Notes under the pieces: generated by a model
What the model saw: the letters and a program-made list of their open reading frames with translations, nothing else
Told to the model about the DNA's origin: nothing
The model's database searches: none
Translations under genes and position numbers: made by a program
Part shown: positions 11,960 through 23,834 of the stretch, piece by piece
Layout: every line of letters begins with the position of its first letter
Numbering within the stretch: the stretch's first letter is position 1
NCBI RefSeq assembly: GCF_002127325.2
Contig: NC_035436.2
Span: 110,941,591-111,005,590, forward strand
Direction of reading: 5' to 3'
Origin: Helianthus annuus
Taxonomy: Eukaryota > Streptophyta > Magnoliopsida > Asterales > Asteraceae
DNA length: 64,000 bases

Positions 11960-12110
11960 ACCATAACAAATCCCCGTTTCTCCCCGAAACATATATTTTA
12001 CCAAAACCGTTTCTCCCTGAAACATATATTCACCAAAACCGTTTCATCCCGAAACATATATTTTCACCAAAACCGTTTCTCCCCGAAACATATATATTTA
12101 TCAAATCCAT
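11960..12110. repeat. Tandem repeat of about 33 bp x4
   Basis: Four units contain GTTTC-TCCCC-GAAAC (one with TCCCT, one with ATCCC), each followed by ATATAT and ACCAAAACC. The core is itself a short inverted repeat, so a potential hairpin is repeated four times. Confidence 0.8.
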
Positions 12111-12439
12111 ATATTTTCAATGAAAATATATAATTTATATCAAAATGTATGTTTTATTCCAAAAACATTATTAAACCCTTTTAGGTGTGTTCTTCCCCCA
12201 AAACATATACAAAACAGTAAAAAGAGGGGGTTTAGTGACACTCACTTTTGGGTGCGTATTTTTAAATAGCGCAATCCCACAAATTGGTTTCTACACGTCC
12301 TATTATGCGTAGGAACGATTCATCAATTAACATATCACAAAAATCCTAAGTTTCTCCGTATCTTAGAATTTTCACATAACTTTGAGATTTTCTCAAAAAG
12401 TTATCGTTTTAGATTATGTTGGCACGTTAATATATATAT

Positions 12440-12445
12440 GAGTTC

Positions 12446-12508
<63 letters not shown>
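12440..12508. repeat. (TA)n microsatellite
   Basis: Nearly uninterrupted TA dinucleotides inside the El-3 LTR, after a shorter TA stretch near 12430. Length is probably unstable. Confidence 0.9.
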
Positions 12509-12510
<2 letters not shown>

Positions 12511-14907
12511 AGACTTTGTGACTTGAACGATTTTATTGGTGACCGTTATCATCTAAATCCGTTTACACACCCGTTTATACGTAATATATCTACGATTTGC
12601 GCCTCGTAATATATATACATAAACGTACACATAAATTAAGCATAGTAACACACGATATCTCGTTAAGTTATTTATTTTGTCATTTTTAAAGCATGCACAC
12701 ATAAAATAACTTATATATATCAATTTTCATGCTCGACAAACAAGTTACACATTTAACGCGATTTTTACCGTTTAAACGTACAAGTGTACATGCATAGTCT
12801 AAATTTCACGCTATCATGTCAACACTTAACATATTATCATATACACATATCCAAATCTAATAACACATTTTAACACATAAGGTTCACCGAAAAATAACAT
12901 ATGCTAGTGTTCATTATAAAACGAGTATTTTAGTGATTCAATAACGTTTTCGGGCGTCGGAAGTCACGTATGACCAACCAAAACACCAAGTAAACTTAAA
13001 ATTAGTTAAAATACTTATTTTTAAACTAAAAATATCAGTTTACTTACTGATCTAAATCAGTTTCATAACGTTCGAAAAGCCGATTTTTGACCGTTTTACC
13101 GCATAGTTTTGCGTTAAACGTTACTATAACCATCCCAACTCGGAATGACTTGATATTTTAACACAATACATGTTATTTACTGATTAAAATGATGATTATA
13201 ATCAGATTAGTGCAGTTTTTGTGTAAGTCACATAAATCATGCGATTTCACGTATTTTACAACTCATAAAGAAACAAGTACAACATGCAAAGCTAGTAAAC
13301 TTTATGACAAAGTTTCATATCATTTAACACTTCAAAATATTCATATTTTAGTGTTTATAATCTGATCAAAACTTATTTTCATCAAATCATGCTCAAATTA
13401 TCTTTTCATGATTACAAATTAACATCCATGTCCATATATGTGCATCTAATGCACTCACATAACATCATCATCATTACACATGATTTAAATACACCCAAGA
13501 ACATATTAACTCCACGTTCTAACAAATCACAACATATTTCATCCATAATCATCTAATCATACACACATAAATGCAAGTATTCTTACATTTATGAGTATGT
13601 GACAAAAATTACATGCATGCATACATATATACATATACACGACATATATACACACACATGAACTTCCAAAAGTTCACTTTTAACAAGTCCTTTTCAAATC
13701 ACAAAACCCCTTTTAGAACATTCTTAGATTGCACATGCATCACCTTTCAAACATCATATCCAACAAGATTTAACCAAAAGTCAAAACTCAACTTCTCATA
13801 CACATATATACATACATATGACCATAAATATACACACACATTCATCCATTTTTATTTCCTTTGAAAACCCATTTTTTTTGTTTCAAGTTTTTTGTTTAAA
13901 TCCAAGAACAAGAGAAACCTTTCACTATCATTTTCATCACCAAGAATCAAGAACATGTTTAAGAAAAATAGTTTTTATACCTTCAAGATTCAAGTGGGGT
14001 TTTGAGTGAAAAGATGATATAAAGCTTGGTTCTTGCTTGAAACTCCTTGGAATCATCTTTAAACCTTAAAATAGACTTGAAATCACCTTGAAATGGATTT
14101 GAGTTCTCAAGAACAAAGTTGGAATTTTGAAAATGGATGAGATAGAGGGGTGTTTGACCGAGAGTATGAGAGAGAGAGTGATATGGTGTTGTTTGATTAT
14201 ATTTCTTGGTTTAAACAAGATCTTGGAAGGTTTTAGAAAGCATAATCATCATGTGGGATTTCCTAGGCCAACAAGTGTTAGAGAGAGAAGGTGAAACCTT
14301 CTCCTCTAGCCGCCACCTATCCACACACTCACATCCATCATATAATTTTACATATACACACACACATATATATATATATATATATGTTATATTGAGTAAA
14401 AACTGGTATTTTACTGGATACCGAGTATTTTATCTAGCGTTTTAATCCCGTTTTAGTGCGTTTTAAATTATTTTTATCATTCTATAAAAATAATCTCACT
14501 AAAATATTAATGAAATAATTACTAGTTGTCTTGACTGGCTGCGTTGACATTATTTTGTCAATTACGCGCAATATCGCGCGATACACGCTAAACTCGAAAA
14601 ATAGAGTTTCTTAGCGTTTTAATTTATTTTTCCTTATGGACATGATTAAAATTACCATTCTAATCATAATAGACTATTTTTTGGATTTTAACATTGATCG
14701 GGTGGTCACCGACGTTCGTTTCGCATTTTATTCATTACGCGATAAGCGTTTATTTTATCGTTGCCAACATAATTCTTATCAATGTTTGGATTCACCAACA
14801 CATTAAATAACACATATAGACATAAATATTAGTTAAATACAACCTTTTTATTTATTCATTACACGTGTTACATTGGTACGGTATGGCCTGAAAAGCTGGG
14901 TGTCACA

Positions 14908-14945
14908 GTCTCCTCCTGTTTAGGAAATTTCATCCCCGAAATTTT
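14908..14945 (-). promoter_or_regulatory. El-3 dyad and polypurine tract
   Basis: On the minus strand AAATTTCGGGGATGAAATTT is followed by AACAGGAGGAGAC immediately before the LTR start. The layout is the same as in the intact elements. Confidence 0.8.
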
Positions 14946-14959
14946 ACTCTACAGGTTTT

Positions 14960-17900
14960 GTTTTCGTACTAGGTGGGAAGAGGTGAGGATATTTCTGTTG
15001 CATATGGTCCTGTTGTTCCCAATTGAACTCGGGTCCACGTTTAGAATCCTAGCGAACCTTGACCAACTTAATCCTACTCCTCCTGAGTTTCTGAATTTTC
15101 CAATCCAGAACCTCTACTGGTTCTTCGATAAATCTCAGTTTATCGTCCACTCGAACCTCTCCAGGGGGTATAATCAGCGTCTCATCAGACAGAAACTTTT
15201 TTCAAATTGGAGACATGAAACACGTTATGAACTCCACTCAGCTCTTGCGGCAGCTTTAGCCTATACGCGACTGATCCAACTCGAGATGCGATTTCGAAAG
15301 GACCTATATAACGCGGGCTCAGCCTTCCCCCTTTTCCAAACCGTACAATGCCTTTCCAAGGCGATACCTCTAACATAACTCGATCACTGACCTGAAACTC
15401 CAATGGTTTCTTACGGTTATCTGCATAGCTCTTCTGTCTATCTACGGCAGCTTTCAACCTTCCCTTAATCTGGACAACCTTGTCCGTGGTTTCCTGGATA
15501 AGCTCGGGTATAGTCAAATTCTTTTCACCGACTTCAGCCCAACAAAGTGGCGATCGACACTTCATTCCATACAAGGCTTCAAACGGAGCGGCCTTGATAC
15601 TAGCGTGGTAACTGTTATTGTAAGAAAACTCAGCCAACGGCAAGTGAGTATCCCAACTTCCACCGAAATCAATCGCACACGCTCTCAACATATCCTCCAA
15701 TGTCTGAATGGTTCTCTCACTCTGACCATCCGTTTGAGGATGATACGCAGTACTCATGTCCAAACGAGAACCCAATGACTCTTGAAGAGATCACCAAAAT
15801 ATTGAGTCAAACCGTCCGTCTCTATCCGAGATAATTGACACCGGTACTCCATGGCGGGCTACAATCTCGTTAAGGTACAACTGCGATATCTTCTCCGTAT
15901 TGTTTGTTTCCTTAAGCACTAAGAAATGGGAAGACTTTGTTAATCGATCCACAATTATCCATATCGTATCATGTCCACGTGACGTACGGGGTAACTTGGT
16001 GATAAAGTCCATCATAAGATGTTCCCATTTCCACTTAGGAATCTCTGGTTGCTGTAGAAGCCCAGACGGCTTCTGATGTTCAGCCTTAACCTTTGAGCAA
16101 GTCAGACATTTACCCACATAGACCGCAATATCTCTCTTCATATTCGGCCACCAGTATAACTCCTTGATACCCTGATACATCTTGGTAGAACCTGGGTGAA
16201 TGGAATATCTGGATTTATGAGCTTTGTTCATAACCAGTTCACGTAGGTTACCTCTAAGTGGAACCCAAATCCGGTTCATGAAAGTACATCACTTCACCCG
16301 CTTTTGGTATCAGTTCGCATTCTAATCCTCTCAAACATTCTTTTCTCAGGTTCTCATCCTTCAAAGCTTCCCGTTGCGCATTACAAATTTATCAGTCAAA
16401 CTCGTCTGTATGGTCAAGCCCAAAGCACGCACACGTAGAGGCTTCTCCCGCTCTTTCCTGCTTTTCTGGTGTGATAACGAATATCACACTCGTAATCGTT
16501 GAGTAACTCTACCCAACGCCGTTGTCGCATGTTGAGCTCCTTCTGATCAAAGATATGCTGGAGGCTCTTATGGTCAGTGTATATCGTACACTTAGTGCCA
16601 TACAAATAATGTCTCCAGATCTTCAAGGCAAACACAATAGCTCCTAACTCCAAATCATGCGTCGTGTAATTCTTCTCATGCACTTTCAATTGCCTGGATG
16701 CATAGGCTATCACTTTATCCCTCTGCAAAAGCATGCATCCAAGGCCCAAACGTGACGCATCACAATATACAACGAAATCATCATTTCCCTTAGGAAGGAA
16801 AAGAATAGGTGCACTACACAACTTTTCCTTCAACAGCCGAAACCTCCTATTTTTTCGTCCAATCAAACTTCATTTCCTTCTGGGTCAATAGCGTCAAAGG
16901 CTGTGCTAATCTGGAGAAATTCTCTATGAATCTCTGGTAGTATCCAACAAGTCCTAAAAATTGTCGCACTTCCGACGGAGTCTTTGGCGCTTCCCAATTC
17001 TTGATCGCCTCAATCTTTGACGGATCCACGTGTATACCTTTCTCATTTATGACATGTCCGAGAAAATGAACTTCTCGAATCCAGAATTCACATTTAGAGA
17101 ACTTGGCATACAACTTCTCTTCTTTCAGCAGCTCCAAAATCAACTTCAAATGACGCTCATGATCTTCCTTGGTTCGAAGAATAGATAAGTATATCGTCGA
17201 TGAATACTATCACGAATTTATCCAAATAAGGTTTGCATACCCTGTTCATGAGATCCATGAACACAGCTAGCGCATTAGTTAAGCCAAAAGGCATGACTAG
17301 AAACTCGTAATGGCCATATCGTGTTCGAAAAGCAGTCTTCGGAACATCTTCGTCAGCAACCTTCAACTGATGATATCCTGAACGCAGGTCGATCTTCGAA
17401 TAGTAGCTGGATCCCTGTAGCTGATCAAACAAATCGTCAATTTTCAGTTAAGGATACCGATTTTTGATAGTCAACTTGTTCAGCTCTCTGTAATCAACAC
17501 ACATCCTGAAGGTTCCATCCTTCTTCTTCACAAACAAAATAGGTGCACCCCAAGGCGAAAAGCTTGGTCGAATGAAACCTTTGTCTAGTAGCTCTTGAAG
17601 CTGATTCGACAATTCTTTCATCTCTGACGGTGCTAATCTATAAGGAGATTTTGCAATCGGTGCAGCACCAGGTACCAGTTCAATTCTGCACTCGATCTGT
17701 CTCGCAGGGGGTAATCCAGGTAAGTCTTCAGGAAAAACTTCTGGATAGTCGTGGACTATAGGAATCTCTTCGATCTTCCTACCTTCAGCCTTCTTATCCA
17801 CCACGTTAATTAAGAACACAGGATAACCTTTTCTCAAGCATCTTCATAACACTGATGACACTCGACATTCGACTCGATCGGTCTCCGCGAACAACTATCG

Positions 17901-19528
17901 CTTCACCACCAGCAGGACGAGGTATCCTCACTTTCTTCTCCGAGCAAACAATCTCAGCTTTATTCTTGGATAGCCAACCATCCCCACAACTACATCAAAA
18001 CTACCCAGCTCCACTGGAAATAAATCGATACTAAAACTATGATCATCTAACTGAATACAACAACCACGAACGACCTCGTTAGTCTCTATCAGTTTACCAT
18101 TTGCTAGTTCTATCGAGTACTTTTTACTTAGCTTAGTTGTTGGAGAACACAAAAATGGTTCAAAGTTTTTCGAAACAAAACTCAAGTCAGCTCCAGTATT
18201 AAAGAGTACGAACGCAGAATGGTTATTGATAAAAAACATACCGGTAACTACAGAAGGATCGTCATGTGCCTTTCCAGCGTTTAGCTCGAACGCTCTGCCC
18301 CTGGCATTTTGACCCTTTGCTTTAGGACAATCTCTCTTGAAATGTCCCTGTTCACCGCACTGGAAGCATCCCTCTAGCTTCGTTCCGTCCGAAGTACTTT
18401 TAGCATAGCACTCGTGGGTAACATGCCCAGTTCGACCACACCTGGCGCACTTTTTCTGCTCATCCTCATTAGTCTTCCTCTCGGAACAACTCCTGCCATC
18501 CCTGGCATTATCCCTTCTAGAACTGCTAGAACTTGCTACATACGCCTTCCCCGAACCGCGTTTCCTATCACGCTTCTCATCGGTTTCCTTCCTCAAGCTC
18601 TCAGACTTGTGCTTCTTCGAATCTCCTGACTTAGACTCAGAATGCTCCGATCGTTCAGATCTCACGTCTGCATTGGCCTTGCCCCATGACTTCCCGGTTT
18701 CCTCCTTCTTATTAAAGCTACCTTCGCGAGCCGCATCATCCGCTAACGATTTCGCCAATGTAGTAGCTTTTAGATAGGTAGTGGGTTTCGCTGATGTGAC
18801 CATGCTACGAATTCGTGGCGATAGCCCCAAAATATACCTATCTATCTTAACATACTCAGGAGTAACCATCCGTGGAACTAACCTTGCCAAATTGTTAAAA
18901 CGAGAAGTGTAAGCTCTGGCATTCAAATCTTCCATGGTTAGGTTCAAGAAGTCGGTCTCGATTTTCTGTATCTCACTACACGGGCAGTATTCCTTTAGGA
19001 GTATCTCTTTAAGTTCGTTCCAGGTTAGACCATAGGCAACGTCTTCACCCAAAATTTGAACTTGCGAGTTCCACCAGGATAGTGCTTCATCAAGAAAAGA
19101 ACAAGAAGCATACCTAACCCGTGATCAGCAGCACAACCACTGATTACCATGATGGATTCCATCTTCTCAATCCCTCTGGTGATATCTAAGGGTCCTTCAG
19201 CACCGGTAAATGATCGTGGGTTACAGCCCTGGAATGTTTTATAAGTACATATGCGCACTGTTCATAAGGTTAATGAAAATAAGGAATACGTTCTAATTAT
19301 ATCATAACACATGAACTACTAAAACTTTCCGATCATTATTTTACCTGGAGGGTTTCCAATCTGTGCCCCACCAAAACCATGACCATGAGCACCACGTCCA
19401 CGTCCCTGGCCATCATTCTGGTTAGCATCACGCTGTTCCATGGCAGTATTAACATGTTGGGCTATGAGTTGTGCCAACTCTTCTAGTGTGGTAGGTAATC
19501 TAGAACCCTGTCTTGCTTTTGGCGGCAT
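14960..19528 (-). pseudogene. El-3 gag-pol, heavily frame-broken
   Basis: Successive minus-strand blocks can be read. They are gag exon 1 (19345-19528, starts MPPKARQG), gag (19257 down to about 17928, with zinc knuckles CARCGRTGHVTHEC and CFQCGEQGHFKRDC), protease and RT start (17448-17837), RT (17157-17432, FIDDILIY), RT end (16847-17149), RNase H (16414-16866, [19 protein letters not shown]), integrase (15791-16279 and 15185-15775) and a chromodomain remnant (about 14983-15180) with a stop inside. At least seven frameshifts or stops separate them. The protease site reads LFNTGAD, with Asn in place of the catalytic Asp. It is non-functional and useful mainly to place the element among the chromoviruses. 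Confidence 0.88.
19258..19344 (-). other. Predicted 87-nt intron in El-3 gag
   Basis: Minus-strand CCAG|GTAAAATAA opens and TTATGAACAG|TGCGC closes a stretch with an early stop. Removing it joins exon 1 (ending IGNPP) in frame to VRICTYKTF, the position matching [10 protein letters not shown] in El-7. This is a sequence-based prediction in a now dead element. Confidence 0.65.
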
Positions 19529-19533
19529 TTCGT
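19529..19533 (+). repeat. Target site duplication of El-4 (TTCGT)
   Basis: TTCGT abuts the left LTR and is repeated exactly at 32060-32064 after the right LTR. It lies in the El-3 leader. Confidence 0.95.
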
Positions 19534-20364
19534 TGTAACATTTGTGCTTGTAATCATTATGAACAGTTCTATTATCAATAAAACAATGTTATTTGATCCC
19601 AATGTTTGTTTGGTTGTGTTTTACATTTTTCATGTTTTGACTTTTGTTCAATTTCAAACTCTACATCACTTTCTAGAGAATTATACGCAAACTGGTGCGT
19701 AAACGTACTCAGTTTAATTCGACAAATACTCTGGAACATCAACATATACTCAACATACCTTAAATAACCTTTACATAACTTAGAAATAAGTTTTGAAGGC
19801 TTTGGTATGGCAAAAACAAGTTAATTCGCTTACAGGGACTAAACTTGACAAACTGTGAAAGTATGCCAATTTGAACTGTAACAAACATTTCCGAACTTGT
19901 CCATAAGTTAAACATACCATAAATATCCTTTACATAGCTTAGAAATAGGCTTTGAGGGGTTTGGTATGCTAAAACAAACTTTTGGATCATTCAGGGGCTA
20001 AAAGTGTCAAAAAGAGCACAAGTTTGCACTTTCGCGCATAACTTACGTTCTGAATACATCCGGACATCCAAAAATTTATGTAAGCATCCTACTATTATGC
20101 CTTAGTGTTTGGCATGAGAAAAATCCATTCATCGCACAATTTGGATCATTTTTCGCGCTTATGCGCATTCCGTCGTAATTAAGCGAACATCGCAACCGTA
20201 CGGTCAAACGAACCGACATCCGGGATATTTTCAAGCATATTTCATGTTCCCTATGTCTTAACATCATTGCGGAGCTTGAAATTGGGTTTGACGGGTGTTA
20301 GAAGTGCCGTTACGCAACGAAACATGTGCAGGGACCATTTCTGCAAATTCTGCAGAAATAAGGG

Positions 20365-20399
20365 CTAGGCGTCACGCGACGGGTCTAGGCGTCACGCGA
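20365..20399 (+). promoter_or_regulatory. CpG-rich direct repeat in El-4 U3
   Basis: CTAGGCGTCACGCGA occurs twice, at 20365 and 20385, about 200 bp upstream of the TATA box. The right LTR has the same pair at 29253 and 29273. It occupies the place of the El-1 inverted repeat. Confidence 0.7.
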
Positions 20400-20582
20400 G
20401 GCCCTTCTGGACCAGATTCAATGTTTAAACAGCTTGTAACAGCCGTTCAACTCTCCAAAGGCCAATGCCACTTGTCAAAACCCTATGGTGGGGGCAAAAT
20501 AAGCCACCACAACTTTGCGACAAGTGTACGGATTAGATCGTGGCACGATATTCAAGAAACGATCCTAACGGTCTTGCTTTTC

Positions 20583-20591
20583 CTATAAATA
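20583..20591 (+). promoter_or_regulatory. TATA box of El-4 5' LTR
   Basis: CTATAAATACCC, identical to the El-1 box and to 29471 in the 3' LTR. Confidence 0.75.
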
Positions 20592-20739
20592 CCCCCCCTT
20601 TTTTTGCTAAAAACTCACACAATCTGATCTAAAAGCTCTAAGTTGGAACCTTTGTTTCATACCTGAGCCATTTTGATCTAGATTCGCATTCGGGGACCCT
20701 TCGTAAGTGTTCTTTCGTTCTTTTATTCGTTTTTCGAGT

Positions 20740-21240
20740 CCGAAAGTCAAAGTTTTGTTTGACTTTCTGTGTGACCAGCCTATGGTCAACACGAAGTTCA
20801 TTAGAACTTCATAACGTGAGCGTGATCACGATGGTTATAGTCCGTAGTGACTATACCTACTGATTACCACGTTATCTAGGCTCAGTGACGAGTCGTAGTT
20901 TCGGCCAAAATGCGCATTCTTGTGTATTTTGTAACCAAACTACTCGTGAGCATCAAAGCCGTTTGTTTTGATGCCAAACCTGTTTTCTAAACTTAGTTAC
21001 GCATGTTTTAACATGCTTAGCTCGTAACTTTTAGTTTAGTGCATATATAGGGTCGTAAGGTAAGCGATCTAAACCATCGCTTATACTTTCGAACCCGACC
21101 CATTTGGTCGATCATTAGGATCCGACCAAACACATTAGGTGACCATAGCTATAACCTTCCGAGGTTATACCTTGTGGTCATGATGTTAGGCGTTCCAAAT
21201 GCGTTCTACGCGAACGACGCATTAAGGTAGCATAAGCTAC
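20740..21240 (+). other. Hairpin array of El-4 5' LTR
   Basis: The same order of inverted repeats as in El-1 is found. Examples are GAAAGTCAAA/TTTGACTTTC, GAAGTTC/GAACTTC with loop ATTA, GCATCAAAGC/GTTTTGATGC at 20950-20974 and TTTGGTCG/CGACCAAA. The 3' LTR carries it at about 29625-30130. Loops and stems differ from El-1 while pairing is kept. Confidence 0.85.
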
Positions 21241-21629
21241 CTAAACGGGTCGTAATGGGTCGCAGCACTTAGGATAGGTTTCATTTTAGTATGTAGGCTT
21301 TGTTAAACCATATTTCACGAGTCTCCATACTCGTTTGGTTTACAAACCCGCATGCTATCCGATCCTTCTGATTTTGGTCCGGTATATTAATATAGCTACC
21401 TATTAGGTGCCGTTTGATATCCCGTGATCTCTAGCATTGTGTGATTATTACACAAGGAATTCAAAGCAATCTCAGGTGAGTACATTGAACCCCACATTTA
21501 CTATTTTCCAAACTGTTTTGGGGTGAAACACATGTGCCTACTTGTTACTTTCATGCTTTCCATGTTTTCACATCATATATCTGCTATGTTCGTTAGTACA
21601 TTATAGTACATGTTTTCATTACATTTTAT

Positions 21630-22014
21630 GCTATGTATGCCCATTGTGAGCGTACTTAGTACATTGCTTTACATTACATTTCATGCTATGTATGCCCATT
21701 GTGTGCGTACTTAGTACATTGCTTTACATTACATTTCATGCTATGTATGCCCATTGTGAGCGTACTTAGTACATTGCTTTACATTACATTTCATGCTATG
21801 TATGCCCATTGTGTGCGTACTTAGTACATTGCTTTACATTACATTTCATGCTATGTATGCCCATTGTGTGCGTACTTAGTACATTGCTTTACATTACATT
21901 TCATGCTATGTATGCCCATTGTGTGCGTACTTAGTACATTGTTTCACATTACATTTCATGCTATTTATGCCCATTGTGTGCATAGTTAGTACAATTGTTT
22001 ACATCACATGCCTT
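21630..22014 (+). repeat. 55-bp tandem repeat, seven units
   Basis: Units start at 21630, 21685, 21740, 21795, 21850, 21905 and 21960, each beginning GCTATGTATGCCCATTGTG. They alternate between GAGCG and TGCG variants in the first four. The last unit is diverged. Confidence 0.95.
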
Positions 22015-23234
22015 CATTTTGGTATGACATTTGGTTTGTTTAACATGGAACAATACATTCGTTAACATTGATCACGCCATTCGTTAGTAGGTAGTGGTAC
22101 CATAGGAATTGACAACTCCCGTTCCTGAAATCCTGGGTTTGTTTGGATTGGAAGGAATGACCGAATTCGATATACATAACTTAGATAAACCTTTAATTTG
22201 TTTAGGGGTTTATCGCCACAGTCTCAAGGCTTGGATGTATGCATATTTCACAATACCGCATAAATGTTTATATCAGTAGAGCATGCATTGTTCCACAAAA
22301 CATAACGTTGATTTAAACCATGTTTTACTTCAACACCTTGTTTTGTGCATTTCACATATGGTTTAGTTGATACATCTCACTTACCATACAAGATATATTT
22401 TGGGTACACATCACATGATCTACATTAAACATAAACATTTTGACATTGATATACATACATGGTGGTTTACATTGAACATAGACATTTCGACATGGTTTAC
22501 ACAATAACACTTGACAATTGATTTATGCATGAACAATTTACATGGTGGTTGGTTTGGGTAAATGGTTGGAGTAACGTGGCGTATGTAATATGATACAAAC
22601 ATGGTGGATACGCCGCTGGTACTTCCTATATATAAATGCTTGTATAATATTACATATCGTAGCGTTATCTAAGTCATTTCAGTTTAGACACATTACATTT
22701 TACACAAATAACATACTCTTCACAAGACAATATTTTTACAAACAACTTATCTTATTCAACTCATTTTACTTGATTACTCGTTTAACCTTACACTTATCTA
22801 TACATATCATCCGATATTATCGTTTTTCAAATGGTTTACAAAGCAAGACAAATTACAAGGTTCATGACTGACTGTTATCAAACATTTCTTTAAACTCAAG
22901 TCATGAATCCCATTTTCACAAAACCTATGTATCTCACAGGCATTTTTATGCTGACGTACCTACTTTCACATGTGTTTTCAGGAGCTATTCCATAGGATGA
23001 TGATCACGACACTAGGGCGGACCTGTGCCTTAGAGAATAAAAATGAAGATAGACTAGTTTAATTATGTTCTGAACTCTTTGTTTTCTTGTTTAAGACAAT
23101 GTATCACGCTTGTTTAATAAATAAAATGTAACTTTGATTTCCATGGTTATGAAACAATTAATTCTGTCCTCAACACTCCCCGGCGTTTCCGCCGCGGTTG
23201 CATGTTATACGCGGCCGGGGTGTGACAGAAGAGT

Positions 23235-23248
23235 TGGTATTAGAGCCA
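23235..23248 (+). promoter_or_regulatory. El-4 primer binding site (initiator Met-tRNA)
   Basis: TGGTATTAGAGCCA lies seven bases after the LTR. It has one change from the plant initiator Met-tRNA match TGGTATCAGAGCCA seen in El-6 and El-7. Confidence 0.9.
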
Positions 23249-23834
23249 ATGGTTATAGGGAATTAGTTTATTAGTAATGCTTTGACCTAGACTATAACTT
23301 TCTAGCACCCTAACACAAGTTATCTTGTGTTTAGATTTTAAAACATGCACTTCACCTATCCTTAGGTGATAACCACAACGGGAATTTCGATTCCGAATCC
23401 GCTTTGAAAATAAATCATCTATTCTAGGATGATTGATTACTAGGTTTTGAACCCTCTGTTATATGGTTTTGAACCCCTTTGAATTTTCAAAATCTCGTCA
23501 AGGTTTTCGGGTTTTAATAGTGTGAACACGTGCGAACTGGAAGAGTGAATGCCTGTACCCTGAGTTTTCTGTCTAAGGCTAGAGTGTTCGTACAAATCCA
23601 CATAATCGGACCAGTCACTCTTACCTGGGAACTCTTGGGGTGAGTGTTCACTTATAGGCGAACATGCCTTCGCGATACATTATTTTTGACCCATTTACTC
23701 TGACTAGACATTTCGTGTTGCTTGTTTGCTTTGCGATGCAGAACCACCATCTTTGCTTTTGTTGATTCTGTTTCATCTCATTCTCTTCATCCAATCATCT
23801 CACTCGTTTCCTTTCATGTTTTTCCTCTTTTAGA
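23249..23834 (+). other. El-4 untranslated leader
   Basis: Non-coding leader of about 590 nt, colinear by eye with that of El-6 (38823-39386), for example CTGTACCCTGAG and CTAAGGCTAGAGTGTTCG. It probably carries packaging signals; none can be pinned down. Confidence 0.75.

Larger units (their letters stand above)
11220..14907 (-). repeat. El-3 3' LTR, 3,688 bp
   Basis: On the minus strand it starts TGTGACACCCAGC after a purine tract and ends AAGGTGTGACA. It contains four tandem copies of a motif of about 33 bp, a long TA microsatellite and a further TA run near 14364-14385. A possible minus-strand TATA box, GGTATAAAAAC, lies near 13975. It shares no strong similarity with the El-1 LTR except terminal bases, and is the closest relative of El-2. 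Confidence 0.85.
11220..19533 (-). mobile_element. El-3: decayed chromovirus, 3' LTR and body (leader continues at 32065)
   Basis: Read on the minus strand, it has a gag start at 19528, a broken gag-pol, a dyad plus polypurine tract (14945-14908) and a 3' LTR down to 11220. El-4 is inserted five bases upstream of the gag ATG, and the leader resumes at 32065. I find no primer binding site (TGGTATCAGAGCC) and no 5' LTR between 32065 and 32912, so the 5' end is missing or was replaced. The numerous frame breaks make this one of the oldest insertions here. Confidence 0.82.
19534..23227 (+). repeat. El-4 5' LTR, 3,694 bp
   Basis: It starts TGTAACATTTG (the right copy starts TGCAACATTTG) and ends GGGGTGTGACA. 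It contains the two U3 modules, a CpG-rich direct repeat at 20365-20399, a TATA box at 20584, the hairpin array (about 20740-21240) and seven units of a 55-bp tandem repeat. Confidence 0.95.

Noticed and set aside
12440..12508. TA run as a replication origin or terminator
   Set aside because: A plain microsatellite in an LTR; nothing else supports a function.
21630..22014. Possible CRISPR-like array of 55-bp repeats
   Set aside because: Units are directly adjacent without unique spacers and lie in a plant LTR.
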